From CAYPOY01 sp964412395 (GTDB taxonomy: Bacteria > Chloroflexota > Anaerolineae > B4-G1): 15,761 bases of DNA. The translations under genes and the position numbers were made by a program. Below the pieces are notes generated by a model. The model was not told the origin of the DNA. It saw only the letters and a program-made list of their open reading frames with translations, and made no database searches. The stretch is from positions 1-15,761 of the forward strand of contig CAYPOY010000100.1 in assembly GCA_964412395.1 (NCBI GenBank), read 5' to 3'. Of the stretch, positions 6,671-13,695 are shown piece by piece (within the stretch, counting starts at the first letter, position 1; the number at the start of each line of letters is the position of its first letter).

Positions 6671-8860
6671 ATGGCAAGACGACGTTCGAGTAGACGCAAG
6701 AAGACCCGGCAACGGGCACAGCCCCGCACCCGCCTCACGCTCGACCAGCGGCTCGACATCCTCGGCTATGTGCTGCTCACTGTCGCCGGTCTTACCATCC
6801 TCAGTTTCCTCTCCGCCAACCATGGGCTGATCCCAGACTGGTGGTTGTGGCTACTGCGGCAGGCTTTTGGCTGGGGGGCCTACCCGGTGCCGCTGCTCGT
6901 CGGCGCGGTGGGGCTTTGGCTAGTCCTGCGAGATTTCAGCGACCAGTTGCCCCGTGTGACCCCATTGCAGGTCATGGGTGTGCTGCTGGGCTACCTGGCC
7001 CTCCTGATCACGTTCCATCTCCTGGCGGCGATCATCCTGTTCGATGGCGAACTTTGGACAACGGCCCAGGCAGGCCATGGCGGTGGCTATCTGGGCGCGG
7101 TGCTGAGCCGACTGCTGTTGGATGGGTTGGGCGGCGTGGGTGTGGTCATCGCGCTGGTCACCTGGTGGTTGATCGTCGTCGCGCTTATCTTTGGGATCAC
7201 CATAGAGAACGCCGTGCAGGCATCCCAGCACCTGTGGAGCCGACTTCGGCTCCGCCATCCCAGGCCGCTACCAACACCGCCCCGCTCCCCGCTGCGTGAG
7301 ACGCCCACGGCTCCGGCGAAGGCCGTCACTCCACCCTCCCCGTCCGTCGCCCCCGCCCAACTGCGTCTCATCGGCAGCGATCAACTGTGGCAACTCCCCA
7401 CACTCGACGAGATCCTCGAACCCGGCAGTGAGCAAGACTTTAGCGCGGGGATACTGCGCCGGCAAGCGCGCATCATCGAGGAGACACTAGCCAGCCTGGG
7501 CGCGCCTGTCAGGGTCAAGGAGATTAACCGTGGGCCGGTCGTAACTCAGTTCGGCATCGAACCGCTCGTGGTCACCAATAGCAATGGCAAGGAGACCAAA
7601 GTCAAGGTCAGACGCATCGCCGCGCTGGCCAACGATGTGGCGCTGGCACTGGAGGCCAGGACACTGCGCGTCGAAGCCCCCATCCCTGGCAAGAGGCTGG
7701 TCGGCATTGAGGTACCTAACCCGGAGGTTTCGCTGGTCGCGCTGCGGGACGTGATGGAGTCGGAATCATTCGCAGAGATTGATTCCCCGTTGCGGCTGTG
7801 CCTGGGACAGGACGTCTCCGGTCATCCGGCCGTTGCCGATCTGACCGCAATGCCACACCTGCTCATCGCCGGCACAACCGGTTCGGGTAAGTCGGTCTGC
7901 ATCAACGCCATCATCGCCGCGCTGCTCTTGCAGAACACCCCCGACGATTTGAAGTTCCTGATGGTGGACCCCAAGCGGGTGGAATTGATGGGGTACAACG
8001 GCATTCCACATCTCCGGTCAAAAGTCGTGGTGGAGATGGAGCGGGTGACGGGCGTGCTCCAGTGGGTGCTGCGCGAGATGGACGGCCGCTACCGTCGCTT
8101 CTCCAACGTACGCGCCACCCACATCCGCGACTACAACGAGCGCATCGCTCCGCGCCTGGGTGAAAAACGGCTGCCTTACATCGTGGTCATCGTGGACGAG
8201 CTGGCGGACCTGATGATGATGGCCCCGGGGGAAACAGAGCGTTCCCTCTGCCGCATCGCGCAGATGGCGCGGGCGACTGGCATCCACCTGGTGATCGCCA
8301 CCCAGCGCCCCAGCGTGGACGTGGTCACGGGACTCATCAAGGCCAACTTCCCGGCGCGCATCGCCTTCAACGTCGCCTCGTCCGTGGATTCGCGGGTCAT
8401 CCTCGATATGCCTGGCGCTGAACAACTGCTGGGCCAGGGCGACATGCTGTTCTTGCCTCCCGACGCCCCCACGCCCTTGCGCCTGCAAGGCGCTTTCGTC
8501 TCCGACGAGGAACTGCGCCGGCTGGTGCAGTGTTGGAAAGGGCAAGCGAGGCCAGAGACGATACCGGCCGGGAAGCCAGTGCAACAACCACTGTGGGAGG
8601 AGATGCGCCAGCGCGAGCGAGCGGTGGAGTTTGAGGACGAGTTATTGCCCGATGTGATTGATTTGGTGTTACGGGAGCAGCGGGCCTCCATCTCGCTACT
8701 CCAGCGCAAACTGCGCATCGGTTACACGCGGGCAGCGCGGATAATGGACATCCTCGAAGAGAAAGGAGTCGTGGGACCCCAGCCGCCAGGGGGTAAGGCA
8801 CGCGAGGTCTTCCCCAGCGCGGCCCATGCGCTGCTCCGTCCCCAGGGAGAAGGGCAATGA
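6671..8860 (+). CDS. ftsK: DNA translocase FtsK/SpoIIIE
   Basis: A membrane-anchored, double-stranded DNA motor that moves chromosome termini through the closing septum. At 729 residues it is a short-linker form. A basic N-terminus (RRRSSRRKK) precedes four hydrophobic segments (about 29-48, 70-86, 100-123, 152-177). A proline-rich linker (about 195-230) leads to the motor: Walker A GTTGSGKS (401-408), a FLMVDPKR block (429-436), Walker B YIVVIVDELADL (503-514), and ATQRPSVDVVTG (543-554). The C-terminal gamma winged helix ends with ISLLQRKLRIGYTRAARIMD (about 674-693), which recognises orienting DNA octamers. The start is ATG 6671, 2 nt after the upstream TGA; a TTG at 6665 overlaps that stop and is possible. 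There is no strong ribosome binding site, so coupling to the endonuclease gene is likely. Confidence 0.96.
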   Translation: MARRRSSRRKKTRQRAQPRTRLTLDQRLDILGYVLLTVAGLTILSFLSANHGLIPDWWLWLLRQAFGWGAYPVPLLVGAVGLWLVLRDFSDQLPRVTPLQVMGVLLGYLALLITFHLLAAIILFDGELWTTAQAGHGGGYLGAVLSRLLLDGLGGVGVVIALVTWWLIVVALIFGITIENAVQASQHLWSRLRLRHPRPLPTPPRSPLRETPTAPAKAVTPPSPSVAPAQLRLIGSDQLWQLPTLDEILEPGSEQDFSAGILRRQARIIEETLASLGAPVRVKEINRGPVVTQFGIEPLVVTNSNGKETKVKVRRIAALANDVALALEARTLRVEAPIPGKRLVGIEVPNPEVSLVALRDVMESESFAEIDSPLRLCLGQDVSGHPAVADLTAMPHLLIAGTTGSGKSVCINAIIAALLLQNTPDDLKFLMVDPKRVELMGYNGIPHLRSKVVVEMERVTGVLQWVLREMDGRYRRFSNVRATHIRDYNERIAPRLGEKRLPYIVVIVDELADLMMMAPGETERSLCRIAQMARATGIHLVIATQRPSVDVVTGLIKANFPARIAFNVASSVDSRVILDMPGAEQLLGQGDMLFLPPDAPTPLRLQGAFVSDEELRRLVQCWKGQARPETIPAGKPVQQPLWEEMRQRERAVEFEDELLPDVIDLVLREQRASISLLQRKLRIGYTRAARIMDILEEKGVVGPQPPGGKAREVFPSAAHALLRPQGEGQ

Positions 8861-9082
8861 GTTACGCGATCCACAAACAAACCTACACCGACCGCGGCAG
8901 GCGATGCATGCCTGGTCGTACCGCTCCAACCCTGCCAACTTCGAGCCTGAGAGCGCCGCACAGCGTGTGACGGTGATCTCGGCCCGATTCCCCTCGCTGA
9001 TGAGCCGGGCATCGAAGCCGGCCGCCAGTATCTCCTGAAAGTAAGCAAGGATGATCTGGACAGCAAATTAGTAGATTGGTAA
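8857..9082 (+). pseudogene. Small gene broken by two single-base frameshifts
   Basis: ATG 8857 overlaps the ftsK stop (ATGA) and opens MSYAIHKQTYTDRG. The sense continues in the -1 frame as QAMHAWSYRSNPANFEP ... RVTVISARFP, and again in the next -1 frame as PLADEPGIEAGRQYLLKVSK ... LDSKLVDW, with a TAA at 9080-9082. Each break falls at a short homopolymer (GG near 8904, CCCC near 8990); adding one G and one C would restore one continuous protein of about 75 residues with no stop. The restored product looks like a compact beta-rich small protein; I do not recognise it. Either it is a recent pseudogene or the bases are assembly errors. Its 3' end overlaps the convergent glycosyltransferase by 15 bp. 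Confidence 0.6.
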
Positions 9083-10036
9083 ATCCGCGGTTCTCCGCCA
9101 GCGCCACCATACCCCAACCGGATAGCCGATCATTTTGGCGACATCGCCAGCGACGCGGATAACCGGCACCCACAGTGCCGCCTGCGACTTCTGAGCGAGG
9201 GTCAGGCCACCCCACGTCCGCGCCAGCCGCCGCCAGCTCCCCCAGAACATCCCCGGTACACCGATCAGGCAGAGTGCCCACCACCACGGGCTGACCACTG
9301 CCCCGGCGGCGATGAGCGGCACGACGACCAGGTAGGTCAGGTAGCGGATGGCGTGTCGCCTGCGCCACAGGTCCGCCTTGCCATCACCGCGCGCGTAGCG
9401 GTAGTACTGCACGAAAAAGGCACGCAGGCCAGGGCGCGGCCTGAAGTAAACCACCGCCTCGGGCACAAATACGAACGGACCGTACCGATCGCGCAGCCGG
9501 AAGTCGAGGATCAGGTCCTCGCAGTAATCGAGCCACTCAGGGTAACCCCCCACCGCTGCCCAGGCGCTCTTGCGAAAGGCGACCGAGCGGCTGGAGGGGA
9601 GAAAGTGCGCTGGGCTGATCTCCCGCAACTCCGGGAGCACCGTCGCGCCCATTGCCATCTCGAAGACTGTGTGGGGATCGGGGCAGAAGAAGCCAGCGAC
9701 GGTCTGTGTTCCCGCATCTTCAAACGGCGCGACGATCTTCTCCAGCCACTGCGGGCTCAAGCGCACGCCCGCGTCGGTCACGGCAATGACCTCGCCCGTG
9801 GCGGCCTCAATCGCCGCGTTGCGCCCCTGCGAGATATTGCCCCCTGGCCGCCGGACGATACGCAGCAGCAGGCGGCTTTCGGCCTCCAGCAGTGGCAGCG
9901 TGCCGTCGGTCGAGCCACCGTCGCAGATGACCACCTCGTCCGGGAGGCGGGTCTGGGCGGCCAGGCTGTCCAGCAGTCGGGGCAAGCTGTCGGCCTCGTT
10001 CAGCACTGTTACGATGACGGAGACGCGCATCTGCAT
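9068..10036 (-). CDS. Family 2 glycosyltransferase, membrane-associated
   Basis: A 322-residue GT-A fold enzyme that transfers a sugar from a nucleotide donor, probably for exopolysaccharide or cell-surface glycan. Motifs: VSVIVTVLNEADSLPRLLDS (5-24), CDGGSTDGT (38-46, nucleotide binding), VTDAGVRL (86-93, the position of the metal-binding DxD), and YCEDLILDFRL (171-181, the acceptor-side ED). After this comes a YYRYARGDGKADLWRR block (211-226). Two hydrophobic segments (about 232-249 and 252-266) and a Trp-rich C-terminus suggest membrane attachment, like ExoA-type enzymes. The start ATG 10036 lies only 8 nt from a TATAAT box, so the mRNA is almost leaderless; the ATG at 10030 is an alternative. 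It stands alone between convergent ftsK and divergent csp. The acceptor cannot be told from sequence. Confidence 0.9.
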   Translation of the reverse strand: MQMRVSVIVTVLNEADSLPRLLDSLAAQTRLPDEVVICDGGSTDGTLPLLEAESRLLLRIVRRPGGNISQGRNAAIEAATGEVIAVTDAGVRLSPQWLEKIVAPFEDAGTQTVAGFFCPDPHTVFEMAMGATVLPELREISPAHFLPSSRSVAFRKSAWAAVGGYPEWLDYCEDLILDFRLRDRYGPFVFVPEAVVYFRPRPGLRAFFVQYYRYARGDGKADLWRRRHAIRYLTYLVVVPLIAAGAVVSPWWWALCLIGVPGMFWGSWRRLARTWGGLTLAQKSQAALWVPVIRVAGDVAKMIGYPVGVWWRWRRTADLPIY

Positions 10037-10044
10037 CGGTGATG

Positions 10045-10073
10045 ATTATACACGACGATGCGTCCACCGCCAA
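10045..10073 (-). promoter_or_regulatory. Strong promoter of the glycosyltransferase gene, near-leaderless
   Basis: On the minus strand TTGGCG (10073-10068) is followed after exactly 17 bp by a perfect TATAAT (10050-10045). Transcription would start about 2 nt before ATG 10036, so there is no room for a ribosome binding site and none is seen. A palindrome CAAGCCCCGGCTTG (10071-10084) overlaps the -35 box and could be an operator. Confidence 0.65.
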
Positions 10074-10099
10074 GCCCCGGCTTGCCGCCAATGTGCAAC

Positions 10100-10128
10100 T
10101 TGACGTTTAGACACAAGCATCAAATAGT
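10100..10128 (+). promoter_or_regulatory. Putative promoter of the csp/RRM transcript
   Basis: TTGACG (10100-10105) and AATAGT (10123-10128) are 17 bp apart (5/6 and 4/6 matches). It is divergent from the glycosyltransferase promoter, with 26 bp between the two -35 boxes. A start near 10135 would give a leader of about 130 nt before the cold-shock gene, the kind of long leader often found on cold-shock genes. Confidence 0.35.
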
Positions 10129-10171
10129 TAAGTTGTAGCACGTGGTAAGTTCAGGTAGCGATATTCATCCC

Positions 10172-10206
10172 GCCCGGGCTTGCAAGGCCCGGGCAGTTTG
10201 TTTATT
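10172..10206 (+). terminator. Terminator-like hairpin in the csp leader
   Basis: GCCCGGGC (10172-10179) and GCCCGGGC (10187-10194) form an 8-bp all-G/C stem with a TTGCAAG loop, followed on the plus strand by AGTTTGTTTATTT. The minus-strand side has no T tract, so the direction is plus. Because it lies between the putative promoter and the csp start, it would act as an attenuator or would end a short RNA of about 70 nt. Confidence 0.55.
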
Positions 10207-10264
10207 TGCCCTCTCCTGAATCACTCCGGCCTACAAAACATCATAAGTTAAGGAGTATAAGAAG

Positions 10265-10474
10265 GTGAACGAGAGAGAACAGGGAACCGTCAAGTGGTTC
10301 AGCAACGCCAAGGGCTACGGATTCATCTCGCGTGACCAGGGCGGGGATGTGTTTGTCCATCACACCGCCATCGAGGCCGAGGGCTTCCGGTCGCTCGACG
10401 AGGGCCAGCGAGTCGAATTCAACGTCGAGCAGGGCCCTAAAGGCTTGCAGGCCACCCACGTCACCCCGCTGTAA
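10265..10474 (+). CDS. Cold-shock protein (CspA family)
   Basis: A 69-residue OB-fold single-strand nucleic-acid chaperone, full length for the family. It has the G-T-V-K-W-F start (residues 7-12), RNP1 KGYGFI and RNP2 VFVHH, followed by the usual acidic strand (EGQRVEFNV). Such proteins melt mRNA structure, in cold or in general growth. The start is GTG 10265 with AAGGAG (10250-10255) 9 nt upstream. It is followed after 56 bp by an RRM protein in the same direction, so the two probably share one transcript. The leader hairpin suggests control after initiation. Confidence 0.95.
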   Translation: MNEREQGTVKWFSNAKGYGFISRDQGGDVFVHHTAIEAEGFRSLDEGQRVEFNVEQGPKGLQATHVTPL

Positions 10475-10530
10475 GACTGGGAGCGGGCTTTCATGCGAAG
10501 TGGCAGCAAGCCACACTCAGAGGAGGCAGT

Positions 10531-10830
10531 ATGACCAAAAAATTGTACGTCGGTAACCTGAGTTACAACGTGACCGAGGACTCTTTAAAGGAGTTGTTCG
10601 GCTCTGTCGGAGAAGTCACGTCGGTCAACGTTATCGCCGACCGCATGACGGGGCGCTCGCGTGGTTTCGGCTTTGTCGAGATGGCGGATAGCGCTGCCGC
10701 ACAGAAGGCCATCGCCGAACTCAACGGCCGTACGTTGGACGATCGGGCGATCAAGGTGGCGGAGGCCCGCCCGCAACGGGACCGTGGTGTCCGCGACGAA
10801 CCACGCGGGGGACGCCGCCGCCGCTACTAG
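10531..10830 (+). CDS. RNA-binding protein with one RRM domain
   Basis: A 99-residue RNA recognition motif protein of the bacterial/cyanobacterial Rbp type. RNP2 is LYVGNL (residues 4-9), RNP1 is RGFGFVEM (44-51), and the beta-alpha-beta-beta-alpha-beta order is complete up to about residue 80. The tail (about 80-99) is rich in Arg, Gly and Asp and ends GGRRRRY, typical of these proteins. It probably binds single-stranded RNA, with the cold-shock protein acting in the same RNA-remodelling role. ATG 10531 follows AGGAGG (10521-10526). Transcription likely ends at the hairpin at 10860. Confidence 0.95.
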   Translation: MTKKLYVGNLSYNVTEDSLKELFGSVGEVTSVNVIADRMTGRSRGFGFVEMADSAAAQKAIAELNGRTLDDRAIKVAEARPQRDRGVRDEPRGGRRRRY

Positions 10831-10859
10831 GCGTGCTGCACAAGCGCACATAAAGAGAG

Positions 10860-10893
10860 CCGTGCACACCTGGCGCTATGCCAGTGTGCACGG
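10860..10893. terminator. Bidirectional hairpin between convergent genes
   Basis: CCGTGCACAC (10860-10869) pairs with GTGTGCACGG (10884-10893); after one bulged C, TGGC (10871-10874) pairs with GCCA (10880-10883), leaving a GCTAT loop. On the minus strand it is followed by CTCTCTTTAT, and on the plus strand by TCCGTCGTCTT, so it can end both the RRM transcript and the chelatase transcript. The tails are only moderately T-rich. Confidence 0.65.
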
Positions 10894-10927
10894 TCCGTCG
10901 TCTTCGGCCCGTGGATCAGCCTACAAA

Positions 10928-12994
10928 TCAAGAAGTTTGCTCTGCCAGTTCCCCTCGCACCGTGTGCAGCAGCGCCTCAGCCTTCAACTCGGCCAGCGTG
11001 TAACAAGGAGCCGCGAGGTGCTCGGCCAGCGCCTGTGCCAGCCCCTGGTCGAAGGCCTCGTGCTCCATGTTGATCACCACTGAGCGGATGTGGACCTGCG
11101 GGAACATCTCCGCGATACGGTATGCCTCCTCCTGCGGCGGCAGGTTTGTCACCGAGACGTTGCCCGCGCCATCGGTGAGCAGCACCATCAGCGGCATCAG
11201 ATCGGGGTGCTGCCGCAACTCGCGGGTGATGACCTCGTAAGAGGTCTGCAGCCCGGCCGAAAGGGGGGTCTTGCCGCCAACAGGAATATCAGTCAGCGCT
11301 CGCCGCGCCAGTTCGACGCTGTTGGTGGGTGGAAGAACGACGCGGGCGCCGTTCTTCTGGAAGACGACCAGTCCCACCCGGTCACGCTGCTGGTAGGCAT
11401 CCGTCAGCAGCGACATAACGGCCCCTTTCGTCGCCTGCATGCGCTCGGCCACCGCCATAGACCAGGAGGCGTCCACGACGAAGAGCACCAGGTTGGCGGC
11501 ACGTCTCACGCGCACCTTGCGCCGATAGTCGTCGGGGCGCAACACCAGCGCCGGGCCACCCTCACGCCGGCGCTCTCTCTGGTGAGGGGCAGCAGCGCGA
11601 AGCGTGGCATCAAAGGCCAGGTCGCTGGGATCGCCAGGGGAGGGACGAGCCTGGACGTAGCGACCGCGCTTGCGGTCGGTACGGGTCTGGCTGCGGCGAC
11701 CGCCGCCGGAGCGAGTCAGCCGGTCAAGGGGTGTATCCAACCGACGTGGTGTAAAGTCCTCACCGACGGCAACCTCTTCGCCGCCCTCCCACCAGCGACC
11801 CTCCGATGGCCACTGGGGGATAGTTTGCAATACCGGCTCCCGCGCTACCTCGGCCCGCTCGTTGGGAGGCCCCTCGTCACGATTCTCCCCAGATACGGCT
11901 TTTTTTTTACCGGCTATTTCAGCGGCCGTGTCTCTCTCTGCCTCGACCTCAGCCTCGACCGGGCTTTGGGCACGGGCTTCGATCAGTCGCTCCGAAAGGT
12001 CTCCCAACGTAACTTCCGTATCTTGTAGTGGATGCCGCTTCAACCGATGGGGCAACGCCAATTCGGCGGCCAACAGGATGTCGCGATCGCTCAGATGGGT
12101 GCGTCCCTCAAAAGCAGCGTGAGCGCGGGCGGCCTTGAGCACCACCAGGTCGGCGCGGTGGCCGTCTACCCCCAACTCGCTCATCATCGTCGCGATGGTC
12201 GTCAGGTCCGACTGAGAGTATTTGACCTCAGGCAAGAGGCTGCGCGCGCGGGCGATCTCCCTCGAAAGGGCCTGCTCCCTGGAAGCCCATTCCGCACAGA
12301 ACCCCTCGGGATCGGCCTCGTAGGCCAGATTCCACTCCATAATCGCCACCCGGGCAGGGGGGTCATGAATGCCCTGGATGTCCACGCAGAGGGCGAAGCG
12401 GTCGAGAAGTTGGGGGCGCAGGTCCCCCTCCTCCGGGTTCATCGTGCCGATGAGAATGAAGCGAGCGGGGTGGCTGAAGGAGATGCCCTCCCGCTCCACG
12501 ACGTTGACCCCCATCGCCGCTGCGTCGAGCAGCAGGTCCACGACGTGGTCATCCAGCAGGTTGACCTCGTCCACATAGAGAACGCCCCGGTTAGCTGCGG
12601 CGAGAACCCCCGGCTCGAAGCGCCGCTCTCCCTTTTGGATGGCACGTTCGATGTCCAACGTGCCCACGACGCGGTCCTCAGTTGCACTGACAGGCAGGTC
12701 CACGAAGCGGGTACGCCGGCGGGCGCGGGGCAAATTCTCCCCCGCCTCAGCCCGCTCACAGCACTCGGTGCACCACATCGCCGGCTGATCGGGGTCGCAA
12801 CTGAAGGAGCAGTCGGCAACCACTTCGATCTCGGGCAACAGCGCTGCCAATGCACGGGCAGCGGTAGATTTCGCCGTGCCGCGCTCGCCCCGGATGAGCA
12901 CGCCGCCAATCTGGGGGTGAATGGCATTGAGTATCAGAGCACGCTTCATGCGCTCCTGTCCGACGATAGCAGTAAATGGGAATATGGGTGGCAT
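10928..12994 (-). CDS. chlD: Fused ChlI-ChlD chelatase subunit (Mg- or Co-chelatase type)
   Basis: An ATPase motor subunit that drives metal insertion into a tetrapyrrole with a large CobN/ChlH partner, which is not in this window. The 688-residue protein has an AAA+ domain with Walker A GERGTAKST (36-44), a Cys cluster (62, 66, 75, 78, 79), Walker B VLYVDE (138-143) and sensor 1 GTMNPEEG (184-191). An acidic, then Arg-rich linker (about 340-480) leads to a C-terminal von Willebrand A domain with the metal site D-A-S-W-S (508-512), T576 and D608. In chlorophyll-free bacteria such genes usually serve cobalamin synthesis. ATG 12994 fits best: GAGG (13008-13005) lies 9 nt upstream, and the -10 box at 13015-13020 rules out the ATG at 13009; ATG 13000 is possible. 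A run of nine A (sense) at 11908-11900 in the linker is a likely slippage site. Confidence 0.92.
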   Translation of the reverse strand: MPPIFPFTAIVGQERMKRALILNAIHPQIGGVLIRGERGTAKSTAARALAALLPEIEVVADCSFSCDPDQPAMWCTECCERAEAGENLPRARRRTRFVDLPVSATEDRVVGTLDIERAIQKGERRFEPGVLAAANRGVLYVDEVNLLDDHVVDLLLDAAAMGVNVVEREGISFSHPARFILIGTMNPEEGDLRPQLLDRFALCVDIQGIHDPPARVAIMEWNLAYEADPEGFCAEWASREQALSREIARARSLLPEVKYSQSDLTTIATMMSELGVDGHRADLVVLKAARAHAAFEGRTHLSDRDILLAAELALPHRLKRHPLQDTEVTLGDLSERLIEARAQSPVEAEVEAERDTAAEIAGKKKAVSGENRDEGPPNERAEVAREPVLQTIPQWPSEGRWWEGGEEVAVGEDFTPRRLDTPLDRLTRSGGGRRSQTRTDRKRGRYVQARPSPGDPSDLAFDATLRAAAPHQRERRREGGPALVLRPDDYRRKVRVRRAANLVLFVVDASWSMAVAERMQATKGAVMSLLTDAYQQRDRVGLVVFQKNGARVVLPPTNSVELARRALTDIPVGGKTPLSAGLQTSYEVITRELRQHPDLMPLMVLLTDGAGNVSVTNLPPQEEAYRIAEMFPQVHIRSVVINMEHEAFDQGLAQALAEHLAAPCYTLAELKAEALLHTVRGELAEQTS
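11900..11908 (-). promoter_or_regulatory. A9 slippery run in the chelatase gene (possible programmed frameshift)
   Basis: In mRNA sense the run reads GGU AAA AAA AAA GCC (Gly-Lys-Lys-Lys-Ala), placed in the linker between the AAA+ and VWA domains. A -1 slip leads to KSRIWGES and a TGA at 11879-11877, giving a 372-residue ChlI-like product; a +1 slip also meets a stop about 19 codons on. The run is an outlier in this GC-rich gene, where Lys is otherwise AAG-biased. Confidence 0.5.
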
Positions 12995-13014
12995 AGTCAT
13001 CAACCTCATTCCTC

Positions 13015-13020
13015 ATTATA
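13015..13020 (-). promoter_or_regulatory. -10 box of the chelatase gene
   Basis: A perfect TATAAT on the minus strand lies 20 nt before ATG 12994. The -35 region (TTTCTC, 17 bp upstream) is a poor match. The predicted start near 13008 gives a leader of about 14 nt and excludes the first in-frame ATG (13009). An activator may be needed, or the -10 match may be partly fortuitous. Confidence 0.4.
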
Positions 13021-13101
13021 CCGCAATCACGGCGAAAGAGAAACCCTCCTCGCATCGCCGCACTCCTCGGACGCCCAGCACCGGGGGGGGTTATGAACTG
13101 G

Positions 13102-13668
13102 CTACTCTTCCTCGAACTTTTCCACCTGGTAGGTGTACACGTCAAGGTCAGGATAGCGGTAGGCGTCGGCGGGAAGATAGGCTTTGAGACACAGGTGCTC
13201 CAGGAATCTGTGAGGGTCCGGTAATTTTTCCCATACCTGGGGGAGGAACGTGGCCCGATTCCAGCCGCGCTCGATGACCACGCCATCCACGCCTGGGCAC
13301 AGCTTGGCGATGAGGTCGTCAGGACCATCGTAGGACAGCAGTTGAGGGGAGCTCAACACAGAAATTTCGACGTGCAGGTCGTCCAGCTCCTCCGGGCGCA
13401 CAGGGGAAAAGCGAGGATCGTGGAAGGCCGCAGCAACCGCGTTTTCGCGCACGTCCAGCACCAGCGGGCGGCGCGATTCCAGCGAGCCAATGCAGCCCCG
13501 CAACGTCCCGCGCTTCGTCAGCGTGACGAAGCTGGCCCCGTCGCGCCGTAAACCCTCTGATACGGCGTTCAGGTTCACCAGGGGTAGTTCCTGACGGTGA
13601 ACCGCGTGCGTAATTGCCTCCCGCGCTAGTTTGAGGAGGTATTGGCGGTCCTTTGGTGAAAGAGGCAT
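13102..13668 (-). CDS. AMMECR1 family protein (AmmeMemoRadiSam protein A type)
   Basis: A 188-residue AMMECR1-domain protein, a family conserved from archaea to humans whose biochemical function is unknown. The signature LRGCIGSL is at residues 56-63, followed by a VRENAVAAAFHDPRF block and VEISVLSSPQ. The later GVDGVVIERGWNRATFLPQV is the family's second conserved region. It lies 27 bp downstream of the MEMO gene on the same strand, the classic pairing for this system; the radical SAM third member is not in the window. The start is ATG 13668. The C-terminal half (DAYRYPDLDVYTYQVEKF) is typical and complete. Confidence 0.93.
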   Translation of the reverse strand: MPLSPKDRQYLLKLAREAITHAVHRQELPLVNLNAVSEGLRRDGASFVTLTKRGTLRGCIGSLESRRPLVLDVRENAVAAAFHDPRFSPVRPEELDDLHVEISVLSSPQLLSYDGPDDLIAKLCPGVDGVVIERGWNRATFLPQVWEKLPDPHRFLEHLCLKAYLPADAYRYPDLDVYTYQVEKFEEE

Positions 13669-13695
13669 CGTAGTCCCCCTATGCTGTTGGCAGTC

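Noticed and set aside
8866..9073. Minus-strand frame AYFQEILAAGFDARLI ... after the glycosyltransferase stop, as a downstream relic
   Set aside because: It looks protein-like, but it is antisense to the plus-strand gene reconstructed at 8857-9082, whose start overlap, ending and three natural-looking segments are more convincing.
12032..13096. A 354-codon plus-strand frame across the chelatase gene (and a similar 330-codon frame over the ROK gene at 14715-15707)
   Set aside because: Both are antisense shadows of well-recognised minus-strand genes. They have low-complexity, His/Arg-rich translations and no ribosome binding sites.
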